Part shown: positions 36,640-46,150 of the stretch, piece by piece | Layout of the letters: every line of letters starts with the position of its first letter | Numbering within the stretch: position 1 is the first letter of the stretch | DNA from: Symsagittifera roscoffensis | Taxonomy: Eukaryota; Xenacoelomorpha; Acoela; Convolutidae | Assembly (NCBI RefSeq): GCF_963678635.1 | Contig: NC_087063.1 | Span: forward strand, 72,563,617-72,627,616 | Length of the DNA: 64,000 bases | Direction: 5' to 3' | The notes under the pieces: model-generated | The model's database searches: none | Told to the model about the DNA's origin: nothing | Seen by the model: the letters and a program-made list of their open reading frames with translations, nothing else | Position numbers and translations under genes: made by a program

Positions 36640-37115
36640 CGTGGGCTAAAAAAATTATTATTTTGAGACTGAAAAGCGGTGGTATGGGGTTGTTCTATAA
36701 TTTGTTCATAAGTATTATCATCTTGTGATTGGTGTGTCATTATATGTTGGATGGGACTTTGTGATATGGTTGGTCGAAAATTTTGATTATGTGTTATGGC
36801 TAAATTTCGAAAATTACGTGGGACTAGGGATAATGGATGGTTATGTGGCAGGGGTGGTAACTGTGGTGCTGTTGGCGTTGTGTCTACATTGTTATGTTCT
36901 TCGTCGTATGTGTTCTGTCTTGTAGCTATTTTTGTGTTGTATTCTTTTATTTGTGCATCTAAAAGAATTTTGTTTATTGATGTAGAAAAAATTCCAAAAA
37001 ATCCTGCAAATAGTATGCGTGCTACGCTTGCTTGTCTGTTTACTTGTGTGTGTATAGCACATGTGTTGTAGATTCCTTTTAAAAGTGAAAAAAGAAATCC
37101 AATAAAATTAAACAT
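36636..37115 (-). CDS. envelope-like tail: membrane anchor and cytoplasmic domain
   Basis: A 159-codon ORF starting with ATG two codons after the TGA that ends the 710-aa ORF, and in the same frame as it. Its first ~50 residues have two hydrophobic runs (FIGFLFSLLKGI and ILFAGFFGIFSTS) separated by a short basic stretch, then a ~100-residue hydrophilic Pro/Gln/Asn/His-rich tail. This is what one expects at the C-terminus of a retroviral-type glycoprotein. Without it the 710-aa product has no obvious C-terminal anchor. It overlaps the next gene by 4 nt. Confidence 0.65.
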   Translation of the reverse strand: MFNFIGFLFSLLKGIYNTCAIHTQVNRQASVARILFAGFFGIFSTSINKILLDAQIKEYNTKIATRQNTYDEEHNNVDTTPTAPQLPPLPHNHPLSLVPRNFRNLAITHNQNFRPTISQSPIQHIMTHQSQDDNTYEQIIEQPHTTAFQSQNNNFFSPR

Positions 37116-37121
37116 TGCGTA

Positions 37122-39254
37122 TCAAATAGTCAATTTTTCTAAGATGTAGTAGGGCCATCCTAGAAAATCAAGAATTTCATTTTTGAGTGTTACAAAGCTA
37201 AAAATATTGATGGGTGATATATCTTGGGGACGGTATTTTTCACCGTTTAGGTATATATAATCTTTAATATCTTTAAAATATCCGCTATAGTCTTGCGTAT
37301 AGATGTCTGCAAATCCTGCGGTTTCTGCAAGTTTGCGTAAGTTTTGGTCAATTGATTGTCTTTGTATAGTGTCCATTTGTGTTAATAATTCTTGGAATTG
37401 TTGTGTTCGAATGTGATGTTGAATATCTGACTTTGAATATATTCCTATTGATTGTAAGTCTATATTTGGGTTTCGAGCAATAGCGCGAATGCTTTCTGGT
37501 GAAAATTTTTTGAGTGATTGCATTAATGTGGGGTATGGGGTGAGAAGGTAATATTTATCTTCATCAGGGTTTAGTTGTACTACATTGTGGCTATTTTCTG
37601 ATCCACATGGGACTGCGGTATCCCAGAAATAGGTTCTTCGTGAAAGTGTGTCAACGAAATGTACTTTGTTCTTATAAAAGATAGGGATTCTTTTATAGCA
37701 TCGTTTGTCTTCAAAAACGTATAGTGGTGATACTTTTTTGGTACAAGTATAAAACCATAAAATGTTTCCTTCATAGTCTAAAAAATTTGATCTATTTCCT
37801 GATAGTAAATATCCTGCGTAGGGTATTTTTAATACTGCTAGTGCAAGTGATTGTAATATTTGTGTTCTTTCTAATTCGCATAGTTGGTGTAGTGTTTCTA
37901 ATTCAGAGAGTGACATTTCTTGAAAAATTCGGCTAATCGTGTAGTCTAGTTTCATATCTAAGTGAATATCATAGTGGATATTACCAAAATATGTACTATT
38001 CATTAGTGATAGTTCTTGTAAACGTGTGCTTTGATCGTCTTGGGGCTTTAAATGTCCACCAGGTTGACCTGTATTCTTTTGAAAATTAACTGGTATATAT
38101 GATGTTCCTTCATTTAGGGGATGACTTGTGGCGTATGGGTCGACTTTTATTTTTCCAGTGGTCATGTCGAATCCATTTTCGTATTCAACTAATATTTCAG
38201 AGTATTGTGTTTTGTGAAGTGGGTTTTTATATTTACATGCGAGTTCTGTTTCTTGATATATTTGAAAACGTGTTAATTTATTTTCTATATTATGAATGTT
38301 TCTAAAATTAGAACCTATTTTTCGTAATGGATTTACCTGTTCATATGGTATTGATTGTATAAAATATTTTTCGTGAAATTTTATCATACGAGCGTGTATT
38401 TTTGCTACTTGAAATGTTGTACATGTGTCTTCAGGGAACCAAACAATTGTTGCTTGTGTTCGTGTTGTAGGGTCGCAATAACCTTGGTAGTTTTTACAAG
38501 GTAATCTGATTCCTTGATAGATCATTGTGTTGTCTGATAAATCTCGTGTGAGTTGTATTTTTTCGAGTTGTATTTTCCAATCGAAAAACATGATCTCTTG
38601 GTATCCTTTGTTTTTTGTGTCTGCTTTGCAGTTTGATGGGTCATTTATACCAATGTGTGGTATCCAGTGTTTATCGTGTATATCATAAGTTAATCGTCCG
38701 TGTGCGCCGTTATATGGGTACTTTTCATCTAGTTTTATATGTCCTTGATATCTTTCAAGTTCTGCTTGATGTACAGAATCCGAAAAAACTTGGAAATACA
38801 CTATCTTTCTATCTGTGTTTTTATTTTTTGTGATGTTTAGTCGGAGTAACTCGTTTTTACAATCTTCGGGATTGAGATGTAAAAGTCGTTCTATATTACT
38901 CTGGTAGAATGATTCATGGTCAAGTCGGTTTTTATTTCCGTTTGAGACTTGTGAACAATGTACTTTCTTTTCAGAAAATGTTGCTGTGAATTTATATCCT
39001 ATAACTGTAGTTGCTCGGGCTTTTGAATAGAGTGTCGCTATTACATTTGTTGTTTCTATGGCTTGGGGTTCTGTTTCGTATTGTGATACTTGATTTATTG
39101 CATACTTGTGTAGTGTTTTTTGTTCGTTTTCTTCACAATCGTAATGTGTTACTAATAAATCTTGTGGTCCTGTGCGGGGGGAAGGGTTTATGTTTTGATT
39201 TGAGGTTATTAGAAAAAAAAGTTGGAGAAAAATTAAAATTTTTAGAATATACAT
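37122..39254 (-). CDS. env: envelope-like glycoprotein ORF
   Basis: A 710-codon ORF from ATG at 39254 to TGA at 37122-37124. Residues 1-20 are a hydrophobic signal peptide (KILIFLQLFFLI). The ectodomain has many Cys residues and several N-x-S/T sites (for example near LMNSTYFGN and GNRSNF). Its position after pol is that of env. A Cys/aromatic-rich region around residues 500-560 (CYKRIPIFYKNK, YFWDTAVPCG) is loosely like glycoproteins of arthropod-infecting negative-strand RNA viruses, but this is an impression that needs a structure search. The C-terminal ~150 residues are helical. A TGA separates it from its presumed membrane anchor. It overlaps the upstream frame by 13 nt. Envelope-like identity is likely; the lineage is unproven. 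Confidence 0.7.
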   Translation of the reverse strand: MYILKILIFLQLFFLITSNQNINPSPRTGPQDLLVTHYDCEENEQKTLHKYAINQVSQYETEPQAIETTNVIATLYSKARATTVIGYKFTATFSEKKVHCSQVSNGNKNRLDHESFYQSNIERLLHLNPEDCKNELLRLNITKNKNTDRKIVYFQVFSDSVHQAELERYQGHIKLDEKYPYNGAHGRLTYDIHDKHWIPHIGINDPSNCKADTKNKGYQEIMFFDWKIQLEKIQLTRDLSDNTMIYQGIRLPCKNYQGYCDPTTRTQATIVWFPEDTCTTFQVAKIHARMIKFHEKYFIQSIPYEQVNPLRKIGSNFRNIHNIENKLTRFQIYQETELACKYKNPLHKTQYSEILVEYENGFDMTTGKIKVDPYATSHPLNEGTSYIPVNFQKNTGQPGGHLKPQDDQSTRLQELSLMNSTYFGNIHYDIHLDMKLDYTISRIFQEMSLSELETLHQLCELERTQILQSLALAVLKIPYAGYLLSGNRSNFLDYEGNILWFYTCTKKVSPLYVFEDKRCYKRIPIFYKNKVHFVDTLSRRTYFWDTAVPCGSENSHNVVQLNPDEDKYYLLTPYPTLMQSLKKFSPESIRAIARNPNIDLQSIGIYSKSDIQHHIRTQQFQELLTQMDTIQRQSIDQNLRKLAETAGFADIYTQDYSGYFKDIKDYIYLNGEKYRPQDISPINIFSFVTLKNEILDFLGWPYYILEKLTI

Positions 39255-40384
39255 GTGTATGACAATCCTGAGTATGGGTTATAAAATGTGATGTAACCAA
39301 TTGTCTTTTTGGTATATCTGTCGTATTTGTATATTACTTCAGTTGTTATAAATGGTGGTGGTAGGGATTGAGCTGTTATATTTGGTGGATTTAATGGATA
39401 GGGATGTTGAGTAATGTTGTTTAATTTAACCGTGATTTCAAATTTTAATTGTAGACTATTCTGTTGGAGTATTTGGATGTTATGAGCACGTATGTCTTCG
39501 TGAATGTCTTGTCTATATTGTAGTCTATTAAGTGCCCAATTGTGGAGTCGGTTACTTTCTAGGTGTTGTCCAAATAATGGTGGAGGTGCTGTGAATGTAT
39601 TCCAGTCTAGTCTTAAAGGAATAGTTGTTGATGATTGTTCTCGATATCTTGCGTCGAGATTATTTGGAAAATTCAAGTTAAAAGGTGGTGTTGAAATCTG
39701 GCTTATTGATGGTGTTGATGGTAGTGATAATGTTTCTGGTAGTGATGAGGATGTTGTTGTATCCGTAGAAATATCTATTGGATCGTTGATTAAATTTGGT
39801 TCACCTTATGTGAATGAATGTGTTGTCCAATATGGTAGTCGTGATGCCTGGTTTGGGGGGTTAAAGGGATTTTCACGTATTTGTTCAGATGTTGGTGTTG
39901 AACCTAAGTAATCTGATGGTAGACTTGAGGTGCTACGTTGTTAAAGAAGCGTAGGGGTTTCTGGTAATATACCAATGGGGTTTTCTGGAGTGTTTGGTGA
40001 TGGTGATTGAGGTATATCAAAATGAACTCGGGGAGTTTGAAAATTTCTGTTTCGTCGAGGATGTATAATTTGTCTATTTATTTCGACTGTATTTTGGTTT
40101 TGACTATGATTTCTTATTCTACTTAATTCTTGTGGTAGTGTTGGGTATAAGTTATATGTTGGTTCGCTTAGAGGTGCTTGTCGTTGAACTGGTTCTAGTG
40201 GTTTTGATAAGCGAGCGTGTCGTTCTTCAAAGGTATATGGGTTATCTTGAAAAGAAATTCGTGTAGATGTTTGGGGGTTTTGGGTAGTTGAAAGTGGTGT
40301 CGGGTTTTCTTGGGATGATGTCGGTGAAGACTGACTATGTGATTGTTGGGTAGCAATTTTTGATAGCTTTTTTGGTCTATTCTT
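39242..40384 (-). CDS. P/Q/S-rich frame interrupted by two TAA codons
   Basis: The frame that follows the 62-aa ORF without a shift stays open to TAA at 39242 except for TAA at 39941-39943 and TAA at 39806-39808. Composition is the same on both sides of each TAA: Pro-, Ser-, Thr-, Gln- and Asn-rich in the first two thirds (QDNPYTFEERHARLSKP), then a more folded last ~140 residues (LDWNTFTAPPPLFGQ, NWALNRLQYRQD). No ATG stands at the head of the later parts. It overlaps env by 13 nt. Together with 40385-40573 it would be a membrane-anchored protein of about 440 residues. No family recognised. Programmed readthrough, splicing or decay are all possible. Confidence 0.5.
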
Positions 40385-40573
40385 TTAGTGAAAAAGTTTA
40401 TGTTTATTATAGTATTCTTCTAAAAAAAGAATTAGAAGGATTGTTGCTAGGGCGAATGTGAGGATTGCTTTTTTTATACATTTGCATATGGTCAAAATGA
40501 GGGATGATAAAAATGTTATGAAAATTACAAATAGTAGAAAAATATCAGTTCTACTGAAAATAGTTCGTATCAT
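40385..40573 (-). CDS. small membrane protein ORF upstream of env
   Basis: ATG at 40573, 62 codons, TAA at 40385. Two hydrophobic runs (about residues 10-30, IFLLFVIFITFLSSLILTI, and 36-53, AILTFALATILLILFL) separated by a short Cys/Lys loop. It is followed in the same frame by the long P/Q-rich stretch, so it may be the signal-anchor of a bigger protein. An acceptor-like CCACAG lies about 25 nt before the ATG, suggesting expression from a spliced mRNA. Confidence 0.55.
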   Translation of the reverse strand: MIRTIFSRTDIFLLFVIFITFLSSLILTICKCIKKAILTFALATILLILFLEEYYNKHKLFH

Positions 40574-40593
40574 TTAGACAAGTTGTATGAATC

Positions 40594-40612
40594 GTACCTG
40601 TGGATATAATCA
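40594..40612 (-). promoter_or_regulatory. candidate 3' splice site for subgenomic env-region mRNA
   Basis: In element sense a TTATATCCACAG|GTACG acceptor-like site, with the exon starting at 40597, 24 nt before the ATG of the membrane ORF. The pyrimidine tract is only moderate. Retroviral-type env mRNAs usually splice into such a place. Confidence 0.35.
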
Positions 40613-41335
40613 AGGGTTTTTGAAAGTTGGAGAAATATTTCGAATATAGTGTAGAAAATTTAAAAAACATTACAAAAAATGATAAAGATTATTAGAAAAG
40701 ATTTAAGGATATCAAAAAGAAATATTATGAAAGTTTCAAGTATCGTAAAAAATTGTTTGAGGTTTGTGATAATTTTTGTGACTGTTTGATAGAAGAGCAT
40801 TTAAGAAATGACTTCTTGATCGAATATTTTTTGTTGTTTGGGGCAATTTTCAAGTGTGGTCGGATTATTTATTGGTTTTTTGACAAGTGGGTTGAGTTTT
40901 GTGAAAAATTGTTGGGGGCAATTTTTATGGTGATCGGGAGGTCTTCTTTGTCTTTATTTTCATTTGTCAAATGATCTGGGGTATTTTTGAGATTTTTATA
41001 CTTTAGGCTAATTAAAATGGTCGTTCTTTTACTTTAGGCTAATTTAACATATTTGTTTGGGGGGTATTTGAGGGCTGAGTTGGGGAAATATTGTTGATCT
41101 TTGGTTTATTAGATAAGGGAGGGTTATGATATTATGGTGATATTTATTTTAGTTGTCAAATTGTAGTGGTTTGCTTGTTTTTGAGTTGGTTTGTGTTAGA
41201 GTTATAGAAGGTGACGGATTGGATGAATCCTATTGGCTAATTATGAACTAGAATCGCTGCGTGTTTGTCAGCATGTTATTTTGGAAAATGAAAGTGTAAA
41301 ATGTTTCAGAGGTGCAAAGATTATCAAATGTAGAA
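40613..41335. other. pol-env spacer
   Basis: About 720 bp without a supported ORF in element sense. ACTTTAGGCTAATT (plus-strand) occurs twice, 29 bp apart near 41003 and 41032. It may carry the env-region branch point and acceptor or an internal promoter. Confidence 0.4.
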
Positions 41336-43429
41336 TTAAAGTTGTTTTTGAAATTCAACTTTCTTTAATATTTTAGATTGTGGGATGAATAATTTATAAT
41401 TTTTACGTGGTTGATTTCTAAGTCGTGAAGACTCTCTATGTTCTGATTTGTCGATTTGTTCTTGGGGTATTATTTGTTCTGTCATTTTTCTATTTTTTCT
41501 TTCTTTTTGAGATGTATTTTGATCTAGATTTTTTGTATTGTTTTTTGTGGTGGTTGATTTTGTTATTTCGTTTTTGAGGTGAAAATCTTTTTTTTCCTTC
41601 GTTGTATTTTCCGTATGTGGGTCATTTTGAATAACTTGTAAACCTGTAAAAGAATATAATTGAGTTAGTTCGCGGAGTGCGTATTCTTTTGGATAATAAG
41701 GTAATAGGTTATTTCGGTGTTGAACGATTTCTTTTTTGTCTGAGTCGGTGATTTTATATGTGACATCAGTGGGTTTTGCAATTATTTGGTATGGTCCTTT
41801 ACGAAGGGGTTGTAATTTCTTTGAAATTCCTTTTTGAGTATTAAAATTGGGTATTAAAACAAATGTTCCAATTTTTAAATCGGAGGCTGGTGTAAAGCGT
41901 GAATTTATTTGTTCATTAATGTTTTGCCTTTGTAACAACTTTTTTGTTACTTTTTGGTAAATTTCGTTGTGTTTTTTATCTCTGTTTAAAATCCATTCGG
42001 TGTGTGTACCGGAGGCTAGTTTAAGAATTTGTGGGTGATGAAAATGATCTTCATCGTGTGTATGTAAAGGTAGGTTATAACATATTAAGTCTTTATTTGG
42101 TTGATAATAACCTTGTGCGTTTTTATGAGAGTTTGCTGTAAACATTATTGGTTTGCGTGGCTTTTGGTTAAAAACCATTTCATATGGTGACATTCCTAGA
42201 GTTGTCGTAATTTGTGAATTATATGCTAAGGGAAATAATTTTACATCTGCTGACCATTCGGTGTATCTTGTATCATTTCCATTGATGATACATCTGAGAT
42301 ATTCTTGTAATGAACGGTTCATACCTTCGACTAAGCCGTTTGTCCAAGGTGCGTGAGATGTACGTGGTTTGTGTTTAATGTTATATAAATGACATAGTGT
42401 AATGATTTCATTATTTATGAATTCTGTACCGTTGTCTGTAACTAAAATTTCTGGTAGTCCGAATTTGGCTATCCAGTGTTCATAGAGTGTTGTGTAAGCG
42501 TAATAAGCGTTACAATGTGGTACTGGGTTAAGTGCTACATAATGTGTAAATGCGTCAACAATTACCTTGATGTAGGAGTTTCCTTCTGATGAGGGTGAAA
42601 TTGGTCCTTTAGTATCAAATGAGATACGATGGTTAAAGTACAAACTTTGTCCTTTAAAATCTTGTTTCTGTGCTATTTGTTTTTGATTTGGGTAAGGTTT
42701 ATTTAGTTGACATACTATACAGTCATTGCATAGTACTTTTATCCAAATTGGTGCATTTGGGAAATAAAAGTTTTGTATAAAATTTGAATACGTTTTCTCT
42801 GATCCAGAGTGTCCTTTAATATTTTGTGTATGTGAAATATTAAAAGCTATGAGAATCATACTTAGAGGGAGACAGGGAACTGTAGATTCATTTAATTTGT
42901 ATTCTAGAAGGTCTGTGTTTTCGTTAATTGTTGTATTATTGAATTTTCGAAAATATCGGAGGAGTGTTTTATTTCCTAAAATAGTTGTATCTGCCTTGAC
43001 GGGTTTAGTTTTATATTTGTGCCATGATTTTAGTTGTCGAATTACTGGGTCAAGATTTTGATATTGTTTCAGTGTTGAAATTGTAATTGTTTCTGTTGGG
43101 GGGAGAAATATGTTTTCAATTTCTAATTTAGATAAGGGTATTGTATCAAGTGGGTCATGGAGGTCAAAAACTTGATTTATTGTGTATTTTGAATCGTTTG
43201 TTTGTGGTCCTGATAAATTTAATTTATCAGTTAGGTTTTCTTTTTCAATTAGTGGAAAAAGGTCTTTTTTATGCGAGTGTTGTTTTACTCTTTTTTGTTG
43301 GGTGTTATTTTTTATCCATTGTGAATATGGGATTGGTTGAAAAGTTGATGTTCCAAGTAGATCAACTTCATAGTGATTATTTTGACAATCTAAATAAAGT
43401 GGGAAGTGTTGTAGATTGTTTATCTGTGA
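41336..43429 (-). CDS. pol (IN): RNase H-integrase linker and integrase
   Basis: The pol frame continues after the TAA at 43430 without a shift, through a typical linker (about 43429-42860, including QYQNLDPVIRQL) into the integrase. It has an HHCC zinc module (NIKGHSG then CNDCIVC), a D-D-35-E core (DTKGP, TDNGTEF, then VEGMNRS, 35 residues between the second Asp and the Glu), and a GPY-type motif (RKGPYQII). The C-terminal ~100 residues are basic and end with an ESSRLRNQPRKNYK stretch. The first ATG (42859) lies inside the HHCC region, so independent initiation there would lose part of the domain. The ORF ends with TAA at 41336. Family assignment is secure; how it is expressed is not. Confidence 0.9.
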   Translation of the reverse strand, partial: SQINNLQHFPLYLDCQNNHYEVDLLGTSTFQPIPYSQWIKNNTQQKRVKQHSHKKDLFPLIEKENLTDKLNLSGPQTNDSKYTINQVFDLHDPLDTIPLSKLEIENIFLPPTETITISTLKQYQNLDPVIRQLKSWHKYKTKPVKADTTILGNKTLLRYFRKFNNTTINENTDLLEYKLNESTVPCLPLSMILIAFNISHTQNIKGHSGSEKTYSNFIQNFYFPNAPIWIKVLCNDCIVCQLNKPYPNQKQIAQKQDFKGQSLYFNHRISFDTKGPISPSSEGNSYIKVIVDAFTHYVALNPVPHCNAYYAYTTLYEHWIAKFGLPEILVTDNGTEFINNEIITLCHLYNIKHKPRTSHAPWTNGLVEGMNRSLQEYLRCIINGNDTRYTEWSADVKLFPLAYNSQITTTLGMSPYEMVFNQKPRKPIMFTANSHKNAQGYYQPNKDLICYNLPLHTHDEDHFHHPQILKLASGTHTEWILNRDKKHNEIYQKVTKKLLQRQNINEQINSRFTPASDLKIGTFVLIPNFNTQKGISKKLQPLRKGPYQIIAKPTDVTYKITDSDKKEIVQHRNNLLPYYPKEYALRELTQLYSFTGLQVIQNDPHTENTTKEKKDFHLKNEITKSTTTKNNTKNLDQNTSQKERKNRKMTEQIIPQEQIDKSEHRESSRLRNQPRKNYKLFIPQSKILKKVEFQKQL

Positions 43430-46147
43430 TTATTCAACGTCAGTTTTTACTGCATATTTGCATTCTAGTCGGGGTGATGTTTCGTTTTTTGCAAGGTAGA
43501 ATTTTATATTTTTGGGTATTTCAACTGTGGTTTTACGTGTAAGTAATTCAGGTGGTGTATTTCGACTTAATGTGTCTGGTAATGCAAGATTTTTTCCTGC
43601 ATTCCAAACTATATGTAAGTTTGGGAATTTCATTAAAATTAATTGAAATCTATAAACTCGGTGGTTTGGATTAGACTTTTGTGTAAAAAGAAAGATGATT
43701 GGTTTATGGTCTGTGAATAGAACTGTGGGATGTTTTGATCCAAGTATCAGAAATTCATATTCTGTTAGTGTATATATTATGGCTGTACATTCTCTCATTA
43801 GAGTTGAGAGTCGTAGCTCTGCTTGAGTGAATAATCGAGAATTTGCTGATATGAGGTTCATTTTATTTGTACCATTATGTGATTGTAATAATGCTGCGCC
43901 GATGCCAAAGTTCGAAGCATCGCACATTGCATAAAATGGTTGATTTGAATCTGGAATTGTGTTTGAAATTTGTTCAGTTAGAAGTTTTTTAATTTCTTCA
44001 AATCGTGCTTGATGTTCTGTGTTCCATTCAAAATTATTTTGTTGTCTAAGTATATTATAAAATGGTCTTAGGTATAATTGCATTTTATAGACATATTTTC
44101 TTAAAAAATTCAACATTCCAAGGAATTCTTGGATTTTCTTTTTGTTTGTTGGTGGTTGGAGTTTTTGAATAGCATCAATGCGTGATTTTAATGGGGTGAT
44201 TGTTTTTCTTTCTATATTATGTCCTAAGAATTTTACTCTTGTCAAAAAGAAGTGTGACTTATCGGGGGCGGCCTTCAGATTTTCGTTCTGAAGTATTTGG
44301 TGATATTGTTCTAAAACATTGAACATTTCTTCTTTAGTCTGTGATTGCATAAAAACATCGTCTAAATAGGTGATTGCGTTTTTCTTGAGTATTAGTGGTC
44401 GAAAAATTTTGCTCATAAAAGCTGAAAATGCTGCTGGTCCTATGGATATTCCATAGAATAAGCGGTTGAATTCATACTGTTGGTTTCCAATAACAAATTG
44501 TGTTAAACGTCGCGATTGTTCATCTAATGGCATTTGATTGTATGCACTATTCATATCTGCGGTTGTAAAGTATTTTCCGTTTATTTTTGTTAAAATAACT
44601 TGTATTGGTTCAATAGGCCAATTACACTTTGATTCATCTATGAGTGAGTTGAGGTATCTAGCGTCGAGAACGATTTTTAATGATTCTCCTTTAGCTAGAA
44701 TGATAACAGGGTTGATAAATGTGTTACCTTTTGGTTGTTCTTCTTTATTTACTGGTGAGATTATATTGTATTGTTCTAAAATATCAAGTAATCTGTTCAC
44801 TTTATCGTGTAAATGAATTGGTACTTTACTTGCTCTTTGTTTTTTGAAAACTGCGTCTGGTTTTAATGGGAGATGTAGTGATGAGCTGATTTTGCCAACA
44901 TCAAATTTGGATGTTGCATAGACTGATGAATATTTAATTAGCTGTTTGGCTAATTTTTCAAATTCGTCTTGTGTTATCTGTGAATGTTGGAAATTAAACA
45001 TTGTTAAAAATGTCTGTTCATTCTCTGTGTAGTTATTTATGTTGAATGTCGGTTTGAAATATGGGGTTTTTGTGAAATAATCCGTATTTCTTTTTTCGTT
45101 ACTTATTATATTATTTATGGATAATTCTTCATTAAGAATTGTGGATTGACAAATATCTAATAATTGGAGTATATTATTTACGCGATACGCTTTTTCGTGT
45201 ATCGGTGATATTGTAGCGTTGGTTTCGCAATAGCCTAATAGTCCTAAAGGTAGTGTTACTTGATAGGGTGTATTGTTGTATACATGTAGAGAAATAATAT
45301 CTGAATTCGAGTTTTTCAAATATTTTATTGATGAGATTGTGATTTTGAAAAACTTATGAATAGGTTTGAATTCAAAATCTGACATATAAAATTTTTGTTT
45401 GTTTTGTTTTTTATCATATTGGTGAACTTGTTTGATTGAAAAATTATAGATGTTTCCTGATAGTGGTTTCAGGTGTTTTCTTTGCTGGTTATATATTGGA
45501 TAAAATTTTGAAAAGAATGGTGGTTGTTTATTTAATCTTTGAAAAAATGTTAGGGATGTGTCTTTTGTTTTTGTATATTTATCTTTGATTAATATTTTAC
45601 TATTCAAGATGTTGATTGTTGGTATATATTTAGAGATAAATGGTATTCCAATGATATTGTGTTTAATATCAGTGATATGGAAAATTTGTTTAAATGGTTT
45701 GGTTAAAATTTTGTTTTGCTCCATTGTTCTTGTGGGGAGAAGAAATAATTGAATTTTTCCATAGTTTACCAATGTTGATCCTTGTGCTGTTGCTAGTTTA
45801 CTGGAGGTTTCAAGAGGTGTTAGCTTTGGGTGTAAGGTTTTTATTTCATTCCATGTGGGAATGTTTATTATATTTGATTCTGCTCCTGAATCAATTAAAA
45901 AATCAATTTCAAGATCTGGTGGTTGAAATTCTTTGCTTCTTGGACTTTCTAAAAGAAATGGTATTGTCCAAATTTTTTCTTTGGGTTGTTCTTTTTGTAT
46001 ATTTTGATAGATGTGATTTGTATTTAAGCATTTTGTCTTGTCATTCTCATTGGGTTGATTTGTAGTGGTAATTTCATTAGTTTTTTGCGTCGTCGGTGTG
46101 GAATGGATGGGTTCAATATAATAATTGTGAAGGAGTTCTGATTGATT
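43430..46147 (-). CDS. pol (PR-RT-RH): protease, reverse transcriptase and RNase H
   Basis: Open from just after the tandem TAA at the end of Gag to TAA at 43430, about 905 codons. A ~75-residue linker leads to the retropepsin active site (LIDSGAE, about 45875-45895), then RT with the catalytic box YLDD (about 44357-44368) and upstream ADMNSAYNQ and GISIGPAAFS boxes, then RNase H (CDASNFG, MRECTA, TDHKP). No ATG occurs between the Gag stop and the protease core, so it should be made as a Gag fusion or from a spliced RNA. The frame is the same as Gag, unlike the frameshift arrangement of many gypsy elements. Strongest homology of the whole window. Confidence 0.95.
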   Translation of the reverse strand, partial: NQSELLHNYYIEPIHSTPTTQKTNEITTTNQPNENDKTKCLNTNHIYQNIQKEQPKEKIWTIPFLLESPRSKEFQPPDLEIDFLIDSGAESNIINIPTWNEIKTLHPKLTPLETSSKLATAQGSTLVNYGKIQLFLLPTRTMEQNKILTKPFKQIFHITDIKHNIIGIPFISKYIPTINILNSKILIKDKYTKTKDTSLTFFQRLNKQPPFFSKFYPIYNQQRKHLKPLSGNIYNFSIKQVHQYDKKQNKQKFYMSDFEFKPIHKFFKITISSIKYLKNSNSDIISLHVYNNTPYQVTLPLGLLGYCETNATISPIHEKAYRVNNILQLLDICQSTILNEELSINNIISNEKRNTDYFTKTPYFKPTFNINNYTENEQTFLTMFNFQHSQITQDEFEKLAKQLIKYSSVYATSKFDVGKISSSLHLPLKPDAVFKKQRASKVPIHLHDKVNRLLDILEQYNIISPVNKEEQPKGNTFINPVIILAKGESLKIVLDARYLNSLIDESKCNWPIEPIQVILTKINGKYFTTADMNSAYNQMPLDEQSRRLTQFVIGNQQYEFNRLFYGISIGPAAFSAFMSKIFRPLILKKNAITYLDDVFMQSQTKEEMFNVLEQYHQILQNENLKAAPDKSHFFLTRVKFLGHNIERKTITPLKSRIDAIQKLQPPTNKKKIQEFLGMLNFLRKYVYKMQLYLRPFYNILRQQNNFEWNTEHQARFEEIKKLLTEQISNTIPDSNQPFYAMCDASNFGIGAALLQSHNGTNKMNLISANSRLFTQAELRLSTLMRECTAIIYTLTEYEFLILGSKHPTVLFTDHKPIIFLFTQKSNPNHRVYRFQLILMKFPNLHIVWNAGKNLALPDTLSRNTPPELLTRKTTVEIPKNIKFYLAKNETSPRLECKYAVKTDVE

Positions 46148-46150
46148 TTA

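Noticed and set aside
36386-36649. Plus-strand open frames opposite the env and 602-aa genes (also 38099-38305, 39504-39911, 46432-47064, 47815-48279)
   Set aside because: They are shadows of the A/C-rich sense genes; their peptides are Val/Leu/Cys/Phe-rich as expected for the complement and have no motif.
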